DNA of 64,000 nt, taken from the NCBI GenBank assembly GCA_905221605.1, contig CAJNDS010002431.1, forward strand, positions 351,089 to 415,088. The letters are read 5' to 3'. How positions within the stretch are numbered: the stretch's first letter is position 1; every line of letters starts with the position of its first letter. Made by a program: the position numbers and the translations under genes. The notes below the pieces were generated by a model. It saw only the letters and a list, made by a program, of their open reading frames with translations. It did no database searches and was not told the DNA's origin. Source of the stretch: Symbiodinium natans. Its lineage: Eukaryota > Sar > Dinophyceae > Suessiales > Symbiodiniaceae. This document shows, one piece after another, positions 55,201 to 63,743 of the stretch.

Positions 55201-57331
55201 AACGCTACAGCAGCCGCCTTTCTCATCTTCATGGATCTAGTCACGTCTCTGTCTCCCATGACAATGCGGCCTGCCATGGTGTGGTCATCTGCGCCACCAG
55301 TCAAGAGGCCACCTGGCAGACGAGGTGTGTATCCGATCACGCGCTGGATGGGAGAGTAACCCCCTCGAAGAAGCAACCTATTTCGTGTCATACAGGCTAC
55401 GTCTACAAGTTCTTTCCACTCTTCTCGGCTTTGGCACTGGTAGTCGAGCATGGACTTGTAAAGGATGTTCTTGAACACTCCACCGGCCCGTTCTGTGAGG
55501 CCTCGTTGAGTTGGAGTTTCCAGGGAACTTGGCAACGCCTCGCTTCCATCGTTCTCCACCTGACGGCGAAACTCGGCTTTGAACTCTGTTCCCAGGTCAA
55601 ACATAACCTTGCGGGGCACCCCGAAGAACCGAACCCACTGCCGATATGCTTTTCTTACTTCAGCTGCTGATTCTTTGTCCATAGGGATCACCAACTGGAA
55701 GTGTGTATGAAAATCAATGATGTTCAAGGCTGGCACAGCTTGATTCTGATGGTCACGAAGATGTACTGTGTCAACCCCAACCCATTCATTGATGAAGAGT
55801 TCTTCCTTGGGCGGTGCGCCTTTTCGCGCCGGATCTGGAAGCTGATATGCCTCACAGGTGGAGCACCGGAACTGCTTGGCTGCTTCGATAACTTCTTCCG
55901 ACGCTTTAGACTGCCTGAGAATACGAAGAAAACGACCATGCTCAGGATGTCCCAGGCCTTCGTGAGCCTTCCGAATCATTCTCTCTAAGGTCACACGTGC
56001 CATGCCGGGAAAATGTCTCATGTGCCGATCTGCATGCTGATCCAATCTGGCTTGGTATATGCTGAGGTAACGAGTGTTGGGCTGCAAGCGGGTGTCTTGG
56101 GCCTTATCTTGCCAGCGGACCTCGTCCTCTAGCAGGCTCCAGTCTGCGCCATTCCAGGTCCAAGAGGTTCGCCAAGGGAGCCGCCAGGCCTCATGGCCGG
56201 GTTCGGGCCCATTGACCTTCTCGGTGTGTTCGTCCAAGTACATCCAAGCACCTGTGTCCAGCTTTTTCCAACCAACTTGCTTCAGCATGTCTTCGGTGAC
56301 CCCGAAGGCCTCGGGCATCATTTCTCGCGCTGGTGGGACCTCTTCGCGATGTCCTATTTCTTCTGGCTCTTCCAGAGGCATTGCTTCAGCTCCATCCATT
56401 TCCTCCAGCTCCTCAGGGAAAAAGTAGCACTGATCTCTTTGAAGGTCTTCTCGTGCTACGCTCGCCGCCTCGACCAAGTCAATCTCCTGCGGCGCCTTGC
56501 CGACAGTTCTACTGTAGGCCTGGAGGATGGCACCCACCAGTTCGCTGGGATAGCGCTTCCCTTGACATCCACGGCCCAGAGCCTCTGCGACTCTACGGTT
56601 GTTGGTCAGCAAGCTAGCGGCCTTCCTCTGTTGTTGGCCACTTCGACTGACAAGACCATTTCTGCACTGTTCCGCAGTGACTTGTAGAACGCCAGGTTGC
56701 TCAAGCAGCCGCTGCACTGAAGGCATCTTCCATGACGAAGTGCTGCACGAATGTTTAAAAACAAACGTCATTCCTTGTTCATGGCAAAGTTGACACACCT
56801 TCGTAGCGAAATTGAGGAGCACCTTCCCCTGCTTAAGCTTTTTGAGGTATCTTCTGAGAGCTTCTAGGTTCTTCTTGCGGAAGTTGTCTAGCAGGTGGTT
56901 CAACGCGCTGAAGCCATCACATGGCGGAAACACGATGACAAGTCCTGGACGTTCATGCTTCAGGTAGGTCAGCACGGAGTGCTGGACTGAAGGCTTCAAC
57001 AAGTCGTGGACAAGCGGCAAATCAAACGCCTTGCCTGGCCGAAGGCGAAACTGAGCTGTGCGTCTACTGAGCCTATGTGGATTGTAAATCTCAGACACTG
57101 TCCGCAGCTCCTGCTGGCTGAGACTAAAGAGCTCCTGGTAGTGCTTCTGGCGCTTACCGCTGGCTTGTTGCAGCTCGCTTCTGGCTCTTTCTTTTAGCTG
57201 CTGGAAAGGCTCGCTCGGCTTTGGATGGCATAGACAGCGTTCTACTTCTGTCCATTGCCGCTCTGCTTCCTTGAGCACACTAAGCACCTTTCGGCTCTTG
57301 GATTTGCCAAGGTCCTTGCTCAGCCCCGGCG
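52248..57331 (-). CDS. pol: Pol polyprotein of the copia element (integrase, RT, RNase H)
   Basis: The frame is open from 57542, but coding signal starts near residue 72 (57329) where the gag frame ends. Residues 200-330 form an unusual domain with VIVFPPCDGFSALNHL. The integrase zinc site is H527, H532, C560, C563; its catalytic triad D591, D649, E684 (34 residues between the last two). A proline-rich acidic linker spans 870-1040. Reverse transcriptase: D1197 in FLDFTQAF and the DD pair D1291-D1292 in VATDDLLHGG. RNase H: D1446, E1613, D1658 and the end SDPLTKQHPG. The 1764-codon frame is intact and stops (TGA 52248-52250) 4 bp before the 3' LTR. Length is above the usual 1300-1500 residues of copia polyproteins because of the extra N-terminal domain. 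Confidence 0.92.
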
Positions 57332-58362
57332 CTCTCGACGTAGCATGGCCTGGAACTTCTTGAACTGCTGGAACTCGGCATAGTCGTCCGTTGACTGGTC
57401 GCTCTGGGCTGTCGCCTCCATCTCTGGGCCCAGCTGGCTGCTGGCCCCCGCCGACATTGGTCTGCGTGCCTCCCGCTTGAGGATCTTCTGGCAGTCCCGA
57501 CATCTCGTGATGAACACATAGCCGTTGGAGCCCGCATGGCACGTGAACTGATGTAGGCAGTTGTCTTGGCTGGACTCCTGTCCTCGTGGCATCGAGCTGC
57601 TGGAAGGTGACTTGGTCCCGGGCTGCTTCGCCGTCGTTGTCTGCGAACCTTTGGCCGTCGGGGAAGCTTTGGTCGGAGGATTGTGGTCGAAGTTGGAGTG
57701 CCTTGCGCCCAAGCTTCGTGATTCTGCGTGGGTCTCCAGTTCGGCTGCTCCTCCAGCCACATGAAGAAGTTGCATCGATGGGCGACGTCCCGCCAGTTTG
57801 GGCATCTCTTGAAGAGTCGCCCGTGGTTCCGGCCCTCCTTCCTGGTTTCCAGGGTCACGGTCTCGAAGCCACAATGGCACCGCTCCACCACTGGACTGTT
57901 CAGCTCTGTCTCGTCGTGCACCAAGATGAAGCCGGCGGTGTTTGTCGAAGCTGCGTCCTCTGGACTCACTTCCCGACTCCACGGTCGTTGAGCATCCCAC
58001 TGATGCTCCTCCAGGCCCTCTACCTCTCTGCGCCCCAAGTTCTGCTTGATGTGCTTTTGCATTTGCCTCAGCTCGTGTGTCGTGAGCCGTGGCAGGTCGC
58101 TGACCATACGGCGGTACAGTTCCTCTTGGGGCCCTCGAACACACAAGTGGTTCAGAACTGACTGCTGCATGGCATGCGTCATGGCCATCATGAAGCGCAG
58201 AACCATGCGATTCCACTGCCAGTCCGCGTCGCTCGGTTCTCTGGGCTCCTGGAACTTGCGAGCTCTCTTCTCCATGGGCATACTGGTGCGAAGGTGCTGA
58301 GGATGCACACGTGGATGAGGTAAAAGCAAAGGGTTGATTGCTGAGCCGATCGTCAGAATCAA
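57280..58362 (-). CDS. GRF-type zinc finger segment of the copia polyprotein, shifted frame
   Basis: Between protease and integrase the coding signal moves +1 into this frame for about 58320-57700. It encodes a helical region (WNRMVLRFMMAMTHAMQQ) and then, at 57879-57751, a finger with the GRF pattern: RCHCGFETVTLETRKEG, NHGRLFKRCPNW, then CNFFMWLEE. GRF fingers bind single-stranded DNA or RNA in host proteins such as topoisomerase III and APE2-like nucleases. It is not a standard copia module. The ATG at 58362 is probably only the first in frame; the segment should be read as part of the gag-pol product. Confidence 0.7.
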   Translation of the reverse strand: MILTIGSAINPLLLPHPRVHPQHLRTSMPMEKRARKFQEPREPSDADWQWNRMVLRFMMAMTHAMQQSVLNHLCVRGPQEELYRRMVSDLPRLTTHELRQMQKHIKQNLGRREVEGLEEHQWDAQRPWSREVSPEDAASTNTAGFILVHDETELNSPVVERCHCGFETVTLETRKEGRNHGRLFKRCPNWRDVAHRCNFFMWLEEQPNWRPTQNHEAWAQGTPTSTTILRPKLPRRPKVRRQRRRSSPGPSHLPAARCHEDRSPAKTTAYISSRAMRAPTAMCSSRDVGTARRSSSGRHADQCRRGPAASWAQRWRRQPRATSQRTTMPSSSSSRSSRPCYVESAGAEQGPWQIQEPKGA

Positions 58363-60379
58363 GGCGGAGATGGTGCAGACCCTCGGGCTCGGACTCTCTA
58401 AGACATTCCAGGGCCTGACTAAGTTCGCGATGCATTTGTGGACTAAAATTTTGGAGGGGAACCCTTAAGGCTCCAGTCGGGCCAATGTGGAGAGGCACTC
58501 GGTGCTGATATCTCTTGAGCTCGAGTTCCAACCCTCGAACTGGATCAAGGTGGAGAACCGATCTGCAATGTAGTAAGAACGGCAGAGAAAGCAAGAAGGG
58601 CGCATGTTTTGTGGCTTCGTCCTCGAACACGGCTGGCCTCAAAACACAACCCTTTGGACCCAGACTTGTTGGAATGCACGCAACCTTGTCAGTCTTGGAC
58701 ACCCCGTTAATGGACTTGAAGTGATGGGTCTCGTTCTTAACTACCATGCCAAGCGGTGCTGGTTGCTGCTCCAATATCTTCTTCAGGGTTTCGCTTCCTA
58801 CTGCAGTCCTCTGGCAACCTGTGTCAACTGTTGCACATGCTTCTTCAGGACATTCTTGATGCTTGTGAACGTAAAACACCTCATGCATAAGACTGCGGGC
58901 CTTGTATGCGGAGTTGAGCTGGGAGTCAAAACGTGCTCCGGAACTGCTACTGGGCTCATTGCTCGGGTCCTGCGTCTTTGCCTGGGCCGCGGCCTTGAGC
59001 TTCAGAAAGTCATTGAAGCCGAGAAAAAGTGCTTCATGGGTAGGCTCTTCAAGAAGATGAACTCCATGGTCGCCAGACTTCTGCGGCGGCTTCTGGTCCT
59101 TGTTGGGGCACTCTCTGTGCCAGTGCCCGACTTGTCGACAATGAGCACATCGTGTGCGCTTCTTCAGCGCGGAGATGCTCACTTTGTAGGAGCCTTCAAG
59201 GCCACTGTGCTTCGAAGGTGGTCCCTGCCGAGAACTGTAGCTGGAACCACTTCCATATCCTCGGGCCAGGTTCTTGGCCTTCTTTGCTTGGTTCACCGCC
59301 ACAAAGCTGCGCTTCTTCACCGCATGCTCGCGCACCATTGTCGAGAGGATCTCTTTCGCCTCGTCCTCGTCGAACGTGCCATTGTCATACTCCCCGGACT
59401 CATCTCCAGGGACCTCGCCGTCGAGCTCCTCAATCGCGCCCAGGAGGACCTCGATGCCTTCGTCTGGTCCGTCTCCGTGGAAGTCCTCGTAGTCCTGAGT
59501 CGCTGTCTCGGGCTCGACGGTGTAGTAGGCGTTGGCAACGGGCTTCTTCTGGACCTGGCTCTGCGCGGACTGGCGAAGGTCAAGGTTGGTCTCGTGAACC
59601 CTCACCCACTCCTTCACATCCTTCTGGCTTAGCTTCCCTTGGGTGAAGTTCATCAGTAGCTTGACCTCCTCCTGGTTGAGCTGGAGCGCCATGGTGAGCA
59701 GGAATCCAAGGTATTCGGAAGGAAGACTGATAGAATGTTCATTCAGCTTGCGCACGGCTATCTCCCAGCGGGCAAAGAACTCCTTGTGGCCTTCGTTCTT
59801 GTTCCGCCGGATGGCGTACGTCACCTTGAACAGGCTGTTCAGCATATCCTCCCTTTCGTCCTCGCCATAGAGCTCCTTCGTGTCCATGAGCTTCAGCATC
59901 TGCTCGCCGTTGTCGTTGGCTTTCATCCATGCTTCGTCCTTGGCCAGGTACTTCAGGTCGTCAAAGGGAACGCCGGTCAAGTTCTTTAAGAGCATCGGCC
60001 CTCGGCTCCGTGGCTTCGTCTTCGTCGTAGCCAACCACAGCCGAGCCCTGACCAGGTAGTCCTTGAACGGCGACGCGCCGTCCCAGGCTGGAGGTGGTCC
60101 AGCATTGCTCCTGCCACCGCCAGCCTCGTCATCGTCATCGTCATCGTCATCGCCCCTTCGGCGCGAAGCCCTGCCTCTGGAACGACTGTCACGATTCAAG
60201 AAGCGGAGAAACTGCTGGTACTCTTCTGCGTCGGTCGCCCAGCTGCCGCCTCCAGCTCTAGAGCCACGAGGAAGCTGAGCGTCATGCCAGGGATCTTCTG
60301 GTTCCTGGCTTTGAGGCTCTTCAAGGCCTGTGTCGTCGTCTGGCACTTGGGGTTCGCCGTCAGCCGCGGCCGTGGCCAT
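57320..60379 (-). CDS. gag: Gag-protease open frame of the copia element
   Basis: A 1019-codon frame opens at 60379. Residues 1-100 are acidic and low in complexity, about 105-290 form the gag core (KDYLVRARLWLATTKTK and a helical segment), and 411-424 are a CCHC zinc knuckle (CX2CX3GHX4C) for RNA binding. The aspartic protease motif DTG lies at residue 519 (ATVDTGCQRTAVG). Past about residue 690 (near 58310) the frame stops looking like protein while the next frame takes over; near 57700 coding signal returns here with CHAGSNGYVFITRCRDC, a likely zinc-binding stretch. The frame ends at TGA 57320-57322 next to the start of pol. Confidence 0.85.
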   Translation of the reverse strand: MATAAADGEPQVPDDDTGLEEPQSQEPEDPWHDAQLPRGSRAGGGSWATDAEEYQQFLRFLNRDSRSRGRASRRRGDDDDDDDDEAGGGRSNAGPPPAWDGASPFKDYLVRARLWLATTKTKPRSRGPMLLKNLTGVPFDDLKYLAKDEAWMKANDNGEQMLKLMDTKELYGEDEREDMLNSLFKVTYAIRRNKNEGHKEFFARWEIAVRKLNEHSISLPSEYLGFLLTMALQLNQEEVKLLMNFTQGKLSQKDVKEWVRVHETNLDLRQSAQSQVQKKPVANAYYTVEPETATQDYEDFHGDGPDEGIEVLLGAIEELDGEVPGDESGEYDNGTFDEDEAKEILSTMVREHAVKKRSFVAVNQAKKAKNLARGYGSGSSYSSRQGPPSKHSGLEGSYKVSISALKKRTRCAHCRQVGHWHRECPNKDQKPPQKSGDHGVHLLEEPTHEALFLGFNDFLKLKAAAQAKTQDPSNEPSSSSGARFDSQLNSAYKARSLMHEVFYVHKHQECPEEACATVDTGCQRTAVGSETLKKILEQQPAPLGMVVKNETHHFKSINGVSKTDKVACIPTSLGPKGCVLRPAVFEDEATKHAPFLLSLPFLLHCRSVLHLDPVRGLELELKRYQHRVPLHIGPTGALRVPLQNFSPQMHRELSQALECLRESEPEGLHHLRLDSDDRLSNQPFAFTSSTCASSAPSHQYAHGEESSQVPGAQRTERRGLAVESHGSALHDGHDACHAAVSSEPLVCSRAPRGTVPPYGQRPATAHDTRAEANAKAHQAELGAQRGRGPGGASVGCSTTVESGSESRGRSFDKHRRLHLGARRDRAEQSSGGAVPLWLRDRDPGNQEGGPEPRATLQEMPKLAGRRPSMQLLHVAGGAAELETHAESRSLGARHSNFDHNPPTKASPTAKGSQTTTAKQPGTKSPSSSSMPRGQESSQDNCLHQFTCHAGSNGYVFITRCRDCQKILKREARRPMSAGASSQLGPEMEATAQSDQSTDDYAEFQQFKKFQAMLRRERRG

Positions 60380-60444
60380 GCAAGCAGGAAACAGCGGAGG
60401 TTCTAATTGGGAGCAGTACCCGTACTAGGCCCCCAGGATCAGAA

Positions 60445-60460
60445 CTAGGCCCCGCTACCA
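60445..60460 (-). promoter_or_regulatory. Primer-binding site, probably initiator tRNA-Met
   Basis: One base inside the 5' LTR the - strand reads TGGTAGCGGGGCC. The first 12 bases match the complement of a typical eukaryotic initiator tRNA-Met 3' end (TGGTAGCAGAGG) at about ten positions. Initiator tRNA-Met is the usual primer of copia elements. Confidence 0.6.
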
Positions 60461-60461
60461 C

Positions 60462-60640
60462 TGTAGTCGAAACTACAGTGGCCGCTCCTACTCTAAGCAA
60501 GGCCTTTTCTTCCTTGCTGCCGGCTTGAGCCACCGCATGGTGGCAGCATATATCCTGAGGGAAACTTCGGAGGAAGTTCCTTGTGCAACTCTGCTTTCCT
60601 GAGGGAAACGGTTTGGGAATCAGCCTCAACACAAAACACA
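60462..60640 (-). repeat. 5' LTR of the copia element
   Basis: 179 bp, identical by eye to 52065-52243. It should contain the promoter and transcription start; no TATA box is evident, in keeping with dinoflagellate promoters. The gag ATG is 82 bp downstream on the - strand. Confidence 0.9.
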
Positions 60641-60645
60641 CTAGG

Positions 60646-60745
60646 GATTAGGCTTTAGGCTTTAGGCTTTAGGCTTTAGGCTTTAGGCTTTAGGCTTTAG
60701 GCTTTAGGGTTTAGGGTTTAGGGTTTAGGGTTTAGGGTTTAGGGC
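60646..60745. repeat. Array of TTTAGGC passing into TTTAGGG
   Basis: Eight units of GGCTTTA followed by six of GGGTTTA, directly at the right end of the copia element. The junction marks where a variant founder unit was amplified. Confidence 0.95.
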
Positions 60746-60877
60746 AGCAAGAGGAGTGTGGGTGCAAAGAGCACACGACTAAGGGCGTAGAGCCTCAGGC
60801 CCAAAACTAAACCGTCATCTCCACATCCCAAAACCACAAGCCCCACAGTTTTTAGCCCCAGACCCCTGATAAACTTA

Positions 60878-60986
60878 GTAGCTGAAATGAGTACACTTTA
60901 CACTTTTTGGGATACTATAATCCCTTATAGAGCTGAAAGTGTGCACTTTTTTTGGGGCTTATGAACTCAGGAACTCAGAAACTAAG
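60878..60986 (+). repeat. Introner-like element, copy 2
   Basis: Begins GTAGCTGAAATGAGTACACT, has the same ACACTTTTTGGGATACTAT core and ends CAGAAACTAAG, like 14311-14459 but without the CCCTAAA insert. The flanks do not form a clear exon pair. Confidence 0.6.
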
Positions 60987-61178
60987 GAAAGCATGACTTA
61001 AGTTCGCACCATGAGACAGCAAAAGGTACTCTTCAGCCTAACCGTTGAGTAGTCCTAAGCCCCAAGCCAGCAATGGGCCTGTCTCCCCCTAAACCCTAAA
61101 CCCTAAACCCTAAACCTTAAACCTTAAACCCTGAACCCTAAACCCTAAACCCTAAACCTTCCGGGACTTCGGGGAGAG

Positions 61179-62203
61179 CACCGCTCGCGCCGCTTTCCCA
61201 GCCAGTTGTCAAGGCTTGATCTCGGTTTCACCTCTGCTGCCAGCAGCTGGGGTGCGGTTCGGGTTTAGGGTTTAGGTTTTAGGGTTTAGGGTTTACGGTT
61301 TAGGGTGCAGGGTGTCAACTACAAGTGGGATTAGTGCACGCAACGGCACATATCGCAAACGTGTTTCTTCCATTGCTGGGCAACCCTCCCCTGCCTGCAG
61401 CTGTGATGCACGTCCTGTGGAGGCCTGATCTCTTTCCTGGGGTGTCGGGGTGTCGCGGTTTAGGGTTTAGGGTTTGGGGTTTAGGGTTTAGGGTTTAGGG
61501 CCTAGGGTTTAGGGTTTACGGTAGAGGCGGGTTGCCTCCAAAACCTCCTCCAAAACCCTTAAATAAGGACAATTCCCTCACATCATGTTTGGGACCGGTG
61601 GGGCAGCTGCTGCGGCTGAAGGCTTATAAGGATGTGCAAGGCAGTGGTGAACAAAACTCATGCAGTTCATTCGTAAGCTCTTTCACATCTTTCTCTCTGT
61701 CCCTCAGCGTTTATAGAAGGATTTCTATGAAGTTAAAATGCAAGGAATTCCTTCCCTAATCCATTTCATGCACGTAACGCGTGATGGAAACACATTCGTA
61801 ATCACACTAAAAGCACAAAGCATTAGATTCAAGGGTCGCGAGAAAGACACCAGCTACACCATTAACCCAGTATATGATTACTATTGGGAGGGCAATATAA
61901 TGTAGTAAGTGAAGCTTCCGTGCCGCCCTAAACCCTTCGTTTTGGGGTTGAGGGTTTTGGGGTTAGGGGTCCCTGAACCCCTGGAAGCACCTCAATAGCC
62001 CTAAACCCCAAACCCTAAACCCCCAAACCCCAAACCCGAAACCCGAAACCCTGAACCCTAAACCCTAAATTCCTAAACCCTAAACCCTCAACCCTGCGCC
62101 CCTAAACCCCTTATAAACGCACCTCAATCAGGCTTGGCGGTCTCCTGACAGCGCTCCTCCAGCCCAGCCGCGGCGACGGCGAGTTGGCTCCGCGGCTTAT
62201 GCA
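61179..62203 (+). CDS. Exons of an unrecognised gene downstream of the retrotransposon
   Basis: Three firm exons: 61179-61256 (FPSQLSRLDLGFTSAASSW, donor GTTCGG), 61401-61457 (VMHVLWRPDLFPGVSGC, donor GTTTAG) and 62132-62203 (AWRSPDSAPPAQ then an arginine-rich stretch, donor GTAGGG). A weaker one is 61601-61644 (LLRLKAYKDVQG, donor GTGAAC). The first and third start in phase 0. Whether they join exons 63247 onward is unclear. No function recognised. Confidence 0.38.
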
Positions 62204-63246
62204 GTAGGGTTTAGGGTTTAGGGTTTAGGGTTTATGGTTTAGGGTTCAGGGTTTAGGGTTTAGGGTTTAGGGTTTGTTCGGGATTTACGGGTTGGCTTTG
62301 GGCTTTTTGGGCCTTTTGGCTCTCGGGCTTAGAGGGCTTAGGGGGCTTTTAGGGTTTAGGAGGTGTCGGGCTTGGGGTTTAGAATTGGATGGAAAGGCTG
62401 TTATGCGGGGTAGACCGCTTCAGGTGTTTAGGGTTTAGGGTTTAGGGTTTAGGGTTTAGGGTTTAGGGTTTAGGGTTTAGGGTTTAGGGTTTAGGGTCCA
62501 AACCCCCTAAGAGCTCTACACTCCAAACCCCTAAAGGCCCTAAGCCCCGAAACCCCAAAACCGTAGCTCAGAATCCCCCAAAACGGCAGCTCGGGGTTTC
62601 TAGGGATTGGGGTTTCTAGGGTTTAGGGTTTAGGGTTTAGGGTTTAGGGTTTGGGGTTCCGGGTTTAGGGTTTGGGGTTTTGGGGTTGCTTAGGGTTTGA
62701 AGCGTAGGATTTATGACGTCTCGTGTGGCTCAGGTCGTAGGATCTGGTCTTGGCTGGCCCCAAGCGAGTTTGCACTGTGAACTGAGCCCTCAACCCCCAA
62801 ACCCTAAACCCGCACCCCAAACCCTAAACCCTATAACGTAGGGGTCGAAAGAATTACAATGATATTCCCTTATGGTCCCTCTGTAATTGCCATAATCACG
62901 CACAAAACCCTATTAGAAATCATTCAGTCCCCTATATTACCCCAAACCCCAAGCCCTAGACCCCAATCCCCGAATCCGGGGCCGCTTCTGCAGGCAACCT
63001 CGCTCCTTGTCGGCATGTGGGAGGTGTTGGAGGTTCTGGCTTGGGAGATTGGGGTGTCCGAAGTTCGGGGTACCTTATTTGGGTCCTTATTATATCGGGG
63101 GTCCCACCATTTTGGCGTCCTACCATTTTGGGGTCTGGTCCCTTGTTTTCGTAAACCCCCAGATTGGGAGGTCAGAAAGTCAAAGGAAGGTGGATGTTCA
63201 GGGTTTTTGGGGAAGATTGGTCGTCAGACTTCTTGCGTCATGCCAG

Positions 63247-63743
63247 ATGGACAACAACTGGTCAGATCCGCGACTTCCGGGTTCCGGGTTTAGGGTTTAG
63301 GGTTTAGGGTTTAGGGTTTAGGGTGCATTTGGAGGGTTGTAGCACTGGCATGTGCACTTGCCGAGGAGAATTCAAGCAGCACTCGTCACAATAGCAGCCA
63401 TAGAAGGTTTGCATCCCTAGCGAATGTCATCTTGTTTAGGGTTTAGGGTTTAGGGTTATTAGGGTTTAGGGTTTAGGGTTTAGGCTTGAGGCCCACTGAC
63501 AAAGACCCCAAAGAGCTCAGGACCACCTCGCAGAGCGATTCGTCAACATCGTCTCAGGGTTATTGCCAGGACCCGGGGACAAGGGTTTCGGGTTTAGGGC
63601 AAACCCTAAACCTCAACCCGAAACCCGAAGCCCTAAACCCGCACCTTTTTAAGTCGGAATCGCTCCATGGAATTTGTCACCAGTCCTACCCAGAGCCCAC
63701 TCTTCAAAGTTGTCCCGCAGCCTCAACTTGCCCATCTGCTTGA
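63247..63743 (+). CDS. Small four-exon gene, 93 aa, serine-rich
   Basis: Exons 63247-63280, 63343-63406, 63491-63584 and 63654-63743 join in phase to 94 codons with TGA 63741-63743. The ATG at 63247 directly follows GCCAG, as a spliced-leader acceptor would. The product begins MDNNWSDPRLPG, has a serine/threonine-rich middle (RTTSQSDSSTSSQGYC) and ends with three cysteines (LQSCPAASTCPSA). If the ATG is internal, the gene extends upstream to 62132 or beyond. No family recognised. Confidence 0.48.

Larger units (their letters stand above)
52065..60640 (-). mobile_element. Ty1/copia LTR retrotransposon, complete, 8.58 kb
   Basis: The element has 179-bp LTRs at both ends, a primer-binding site, gag with a zinc knuckle, protease, integrase, reverse transcriptase and RNase H. 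Integrase lies before reverse transcriptase, which defines the copia order. It is flanked by CTAG on both sides (52061-52064 and 60641-60644); ACTAG if the last LTR base is shared, as copia elements usually duplicate 5 bp. Read by eye the two LTRs are identical, which implies recent insertion. Coding sequence is spread over three frames on the - strand. The right flank is an array of the variant unit TTTAGGC. Confidence 0.93.

Noticed and set aside
52363-60278. Many + strand frames inside the retrotransposon
   Set aside because: Antisense shadows of gag and pol; none carries a recognisable domain.
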